In this document: piece after piece, positions 4,622 through 7,397 of the stretch
How the letters are laid out: each line of letters begins with the position of its first letter
Position numbering within the stretch: the stretch's first letter is position 1
Assembly: GCA_023262305.1 (NCBI GenBank)
Contig: JALRCK010000100.1
Coordinates: 1 to 7,397 of the forward strand
Length of the DNA: 7,397 nucleotides
DNA from: Deltaproteobacteria bacterium
GTDB lineage: Bacteria; Bdellovibrionota_C; UBA2361; OMII01
Direction of reading: 5' to 3'
The notes under the pieces: generated by a model
Told to the model about the DNA's origin: nothing
Seen by the model: only the letters and a program-made list of their open reading frames with translations
The model's database searches: none
Made by a program: the position numbers and the translations under genes

Positions 4622-6703
4622 ATGTTGGATCCAAATGCCGCGCGTCTCAAGAAATCGCTCGAAACCGAGCGACCGACGGGGAGCCGTGCTGTTAAATCTT
4701 CAATCGAGTCGAGTCCTTCACCAGAGGCTCAAGCTCATGACGTAACACGAGAAACAGCTTGGAGCGGTAACCTCTCTCAGCCGCTGCAGGAAGAAGATTC
4801 CTCGCTCTCTCAAAAGCTATCAGTGGTCAGGCACTCGGTCGAAGGAATGGTGCTGACCCTAAAAACTGGATTGCTGCTCTTGGGGGAAACGCTTGGCACA
4901 AAGGGTCGAGTGGTGTCGCTCACTGCCGCCGCAGCCCGAGGTTCTCAGAGCCTCTTCTTGGGCTTTCTCGGAGCTGGTCTCGTCAATAGTTTGAGGAGTG
5001 GTCAGACCGATTCGAACACCTTCGTAGGATTCGCCGTCGGCTTTGCTGCGGTCAAAGGAGCGGTTGGTGCGCTCGAGGCGTGGGACCAACGTTTACAGGC
5101 ATCAGCGAACTTAGAGTCGAATGACCTTGGCTATCGAGTGATGCGAAACGCGCTCCTGACGCGAGATTACGAATCAATTCGGGTCGCGAATATGTCGAAT
5201 GCCGTCTCGCAGGCAAATGAGAACCTCTGGAGGTTCCCACACTATATGAGCGCCACTCAGGACGCGGTGGCGCAGACCGTGGCATTGGGGATTGCTAGCT
5301 ACGCCATCTACCAGGCACCACTTCCAGTTATCTGTTGCGCGTTGGGAGCTGCTGTCGTTTCTATAGTGAAAAATGTCCACGTTGCCCGCAAGGCATCACA
5401 GGATGAGCCAAAGATAACAGATCCAAGGAGGCGAACGTGGTGGCTGGGCTGGATGACCGTGGATCCTGCCTCGTCAAAAGAGGTGCGGATGCTCGGGGTG
5501 GCTCCTGATCTTGAAAGGAAGCGTCAGGACTCTCGTAAGCTTGTAAACGATCCATTTTTCAATCGAGCTCGCCTGGAGTTTTTCTACAACGTGGCTGACC
5601 TTCCACTTTCAGCGGCAGCGATGGCAGGTTCAATCTATCTGCTGGGTAGCGCGGTAAAAACCGGAGCGCTTGACCTGGGAACCGCTTCGTTCATCGCACT
5701 CTCTGCCTATCCAACTTTTGTTCAGACTCTCGGTCAACTGAGCACAACCGTGGGGAGGTTGCTTGAGCACGGCCCGCACATTAAACATTACCAAACGATT
5801 GCGACACTCTCAGTCGGAGCATCGCAAGAAGGCATGAGCCTTCCACGAAACCGGACGCGCATGGGTGTGATTGACCGCACGCCTCCTCCGAAGACCCTTG
5901 AGTTCGTTCACGCCGGATATTCGTATCCCGACTCATCGGGAAGTCGAGCAGGTTCAGCCCCCGTCTTTAAGAATGTAAACATCACCCTGCCAGCCGGCGC
6001 GATGATCATGATCTGCGGAGAAAACGGCGTCGGAAAGTCGACGTTGTTTGAGTGCCTCGTTGGGTTGCGAACCCCGACTGAGGGGGCGCTTTTGATAAAC
6101 GACCATCTGCCGGATCCTGAAGGGAAGGAAGAGTGGGCGAAGCTGCTCGGGATCTGTTTTCAGGATTTTTACCTGTTCGGCTCACTCACCTTTCGAGAGG
6201 TTCTTACTATCGGAGCTCCGCCGGTGTCTGAGGACTACCTTAATCGAGTCCTGGAGGTAACGGGAGTTCGGAGGATCCTCGATGAGAAGATTCAAGACGG
6301 TGAGACCTCTCGGCCCAAGTTTCCAAAGGGATTAGACTCAACATTTGGGGCCGCCTTCGCCGACGGCGTTGATCTCTCAGGCGGAGGTCGACAGAAGTTC
6401 GCGATAGCGCGAGCCCTCCTACGACGCCCCGCTATCCTTGTGCTCGATGAGTTTACCTCTGCGTTGGACCCAGATGATGCAGAGAGGATCTACCAATTCC
6501 TCAAGAATGCTCGAGATACTATGGGGTATGCACCGACTATTATCTACAGCACTCATGATTATCGACGAGGCAAATTTGCAGACCAGATCTTGATGCTGTC
6601 GCGAGATGTTGATGGTTCGATAAAGCACGTAGTCGGAACCTTCGATGAGTTGCGAAACGGGGACGGCCCCTTCGCCAGAAAACTAGAAAGCTCGCAGTCG
6701 TAA
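4622..6703 (+). CDS. ABC exporter half-transporter (membrane domain fused to ATPase)
   Basis: 693 residues; ATG at 4622 with AGGGG six bases upstream. Residues 1-65 are a polar, Ser/Glu-rich cytoplasmic extension. Hydrophobic segments at about 107-123, 132-150, 213-231, 233-250, 326-346 and 352-370 fit a six-helix exporter membrane domain. The ATPase domain (about 425-690) has Walker A GENGVGKST (466-474), Q-loop Gln514, signature LSGGG (585-589), Walker B ILVLDE (605-610), D-loop SALD (613-616) and H-loop His645. The block KFPKGLDSTFG (566-576) ahead of the signature is typical of exporters related to the lipid, peptide and drug family. It should act as a dimer in the inner membrane, driving export by ATP hydrolysis; the substrate is unknown. 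The signature has Gly where Gln is usual (LSGGQ). No partner gene, membrane-fusion protein or peptidase is visible. It faces the pabC-like gene 34 bp away. Confidence 0.9.
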   Translation: MLDPNAARLKKSLETERPTGSRAVKSSIESSPSPEAQAHDVTRETAWSGNLSQPLQEEDSSLSQKLSVVRHSVEGMVLTLKTGLLLLGETLGTKGRVVSLTAAAARGSQSLFLGFLGAGLVNSLRSGQTDSNTFVGFAVGFAAVKGAVGALEAWDQRLQASANLESNDLGYRVMRNALLTRDYESIRVANMSNAVSQANENLWRFPHYMSATQDAVAQTVALGIASYAIYQAPLPVICCALGAAVVSIVKNVHVARKASQDEPKITDPRRRTWWLGWMTVDPASSKEVRMLGVAPDLERKRQDSRKLVNDPFFNRARLEFFYNVADLPLSAAAMAGSIYLLGSAVKTGALDLGTASFIALSAYPTFVQTLGQLSTTVGRLLEHGPHIKHYQTIATLSVGASQEGMSLPRNRTRMGVIDRTPPPKTLEFVHAGYSYPDSSGSRAGSAPVFKNVNITLPAGAMIMICGENGVGKSTLFECLVGLRTPTEGALLINDHLPDPEGKEEWAKLLGICFQDFYLFGSLTFREVLTIGAPPVSEDYLNRVLEVTGVRRILDEKIQDGETSRPKFPKGLDSTFGAAFADGVDLSGGGRQKFAIARALLRRPAILVLDEFTSALDPDDAERIYQFLKNARDTMGYAPTIIYSTHDYRRGKFADQILMLSRDVDGSIKHVVGTFDELRNGDGPFARKLESSQS

Positions 6704-6737
6704 TGTGCGCGACAAGATTGAATCCGCCCAGACCATA

Positions 6738-7397
6738 CTACTGTGTACCGCCGTCCATGTAGCTGTCCGCCTCCGAATCACTTGATTCGCAAGGGTTGAG
6801 TGAATGCGCACCCTGCCGATGGGCAGAGGGTGCTTCGGAGATCTGAGCCTCCCACGATCGACGCAGGGAGTTAAGCAGTACGATACGTGAGGCGCGCAAG
6901 AGATCCTCGCGTGTGAGAGTTCTCTCTACTATCCGACCACTGCGTAGGAGATGACGCCGGTAGCATCCATTGAGGAGCCCACTCTCAATCGGCGGGGTGT
7001 AGAGTACCCCGTCGATTTCAAGGCAGATGTTTGCGATCGTAGTCTCGGTAATCTCGCCCCGTTCGTTCCAGAGCAGGATATCATCCGCGTCAGAGGATTG
7101 AGCCGTTGCCTGCTCGTATACGTGACGGTCAGTGGTCTTGCGATACAACGAGAGATCTGAGCTGTGTACGGGATCCTGTGCCAGTGAGAGCCGATAGGAG
7201 ACCGGTAGGGGGGCGATTTCGCCGGTCTCAATACGAATTGCGCCGCTCTGGGAGAGGAAGAGCTTGACGCGGAGGGGGCTCCGCTGTGAAGAAATGTGAG
7301 TGGCAACTCTCTCAAGTTCGAAAATCACTGACTCGTGAGGGAAGGACCATGAGAGATACTCGGTACTCTCTTGAAGACGTTCCAGGTGTTCCTCCAA
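6738..7397 (-). CDS. Class IV PLP enzyme, aminodeoxychorismate lyase (PabC)-like, C-terminal part (partial)
   Basis: The frame is open to the window edge, where it begins LEEHLERL; the TTG at the edge is internal, so the 5' end lies outside. Motifs in order: HLERLQESTEYLSWSF near residue 4, typical of the start of this domain; YRKTTDRHVY (85-94) with the presumed PLP lysine K87; LLWNERGEITETTIANI (108-124), where the family's NE.GE.TE..I.N motif sits; TPPIESGLLNG (134-144); RIVLLNSLR near the end. The family converts 4-amino-4-deoxychorismate to p-aminobenzoate and pyruvate for folate synthesis. The KTT motif and the HLERL start match the PabC half of PabB-PabC fusion proteins, so the missing 5' part may encode a PabB-type synthase. 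A branched-chain or D-amino-acid aminotransferase is less likely. The last ~40 residues are polar and poorly conserved. Confidence 0.82.
   Translation of the reverse strand: MEEHLERLQESTEYLSWSFPHESVIFELERVATHISSQRSPLRVKLFLSQSGAIRIETGEIAPLPVSYRLSLAQDPVHSSDLSLYRKTTDRHVYEQATAQSSDADDILLWNERGEITETTIANICLEIDGVLYTPPIESGLLNGCYRRHLLRSGRIVERTLTREDLLRASRIVLLNSLRRSWEAQISEAPSAHRQGAHSLNPCESSDSEADSYMDGGTQ

Noticed and set aside
6929..7315. 128-residue minus-strand frame and a 69-residue plus-strand frame over the pabC-like gene
   Set aside because: Both are shadows of the class IV PLP gene, which carries clear motifs in its own frame.

Overview
The window reads as chromosomal DNA of a bacterium with moderate, slightly GC-biased composition. 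Taxonomy cannot be fixed from it. The rRNA 2'-O-methyltransferase - scpA - scpB - rluB order, an ScpAB condensin and a heavily arginine-rich RluB tail fit a Gram-negative, proteobacterial or 'deltaproteobacterial-like' lineage, but this is inference. TAG ends two clearly functional genes (scpA, rluB), so the standard code is in use.

Layout. Positions 1-2888 (+) look like one housekeeping operon: the last 37 codons of a SpoU/TrmH-family (RlmB-like) rRNA ribose methyltransferase, then scpA (136-939), scpB (984-1796) and rluB (1839-2888), separated by 19-44 bp. ScpA and ScpB are the kleisin and winged-helix partners of SMC in chromosome condensation. RluB makes a pseudouridine in 23S rRNA and here carries a C-terminal tail of about 14 RRPSD-like pentapeptides.

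Positions 2781-3803 (-) hold a SAM-dependent methyltransferase gene of a type common in surface-glycan loci. It appears broken. A Shine-Dalgarno sequence and ATG at 3803 start a zinc-ribbon N-terminus that is cut by an in-frame TAG at codon 45. The same frame then stays open through the whole methyltransferase domain. At the 3' end the frame overruns 108 bp into the antisense of the rluB repeat tail, and a single missing base in a G4A4 run would explain the overrun.

Positions 3804-4621 are about 800 bp without a convincing gene. They hold a family of short semi-palindromic repeats built on GGTACAGGGTACC: six full copies, one inverted, several half copies, 12- and 24-bp tandem periods, and a perfect 21-bp inverted pair 119 bp apart. 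This is the least explained part of the window.

Positions 4622-6703 (+) encode a 693-residue ABC exporter half-transporter (membrane domain fused to ATPase) with an unusual LSGGG signature. Positions 6738-7397 (-), convergent with it, are the C-terminal part of a class IV PLP enzyme of the aminodeoxychorismate lyase (PabC) type, cut by the window edge; its sequence resembles the PabC half of PabB-PabC fusions.

No tRNA, rRNA, CRISPR, transposase or phage gene was seen. I do not see a complete new biological system. The two best leads are the intergenic repeat block and the doubly damaged methyltransferase gene.
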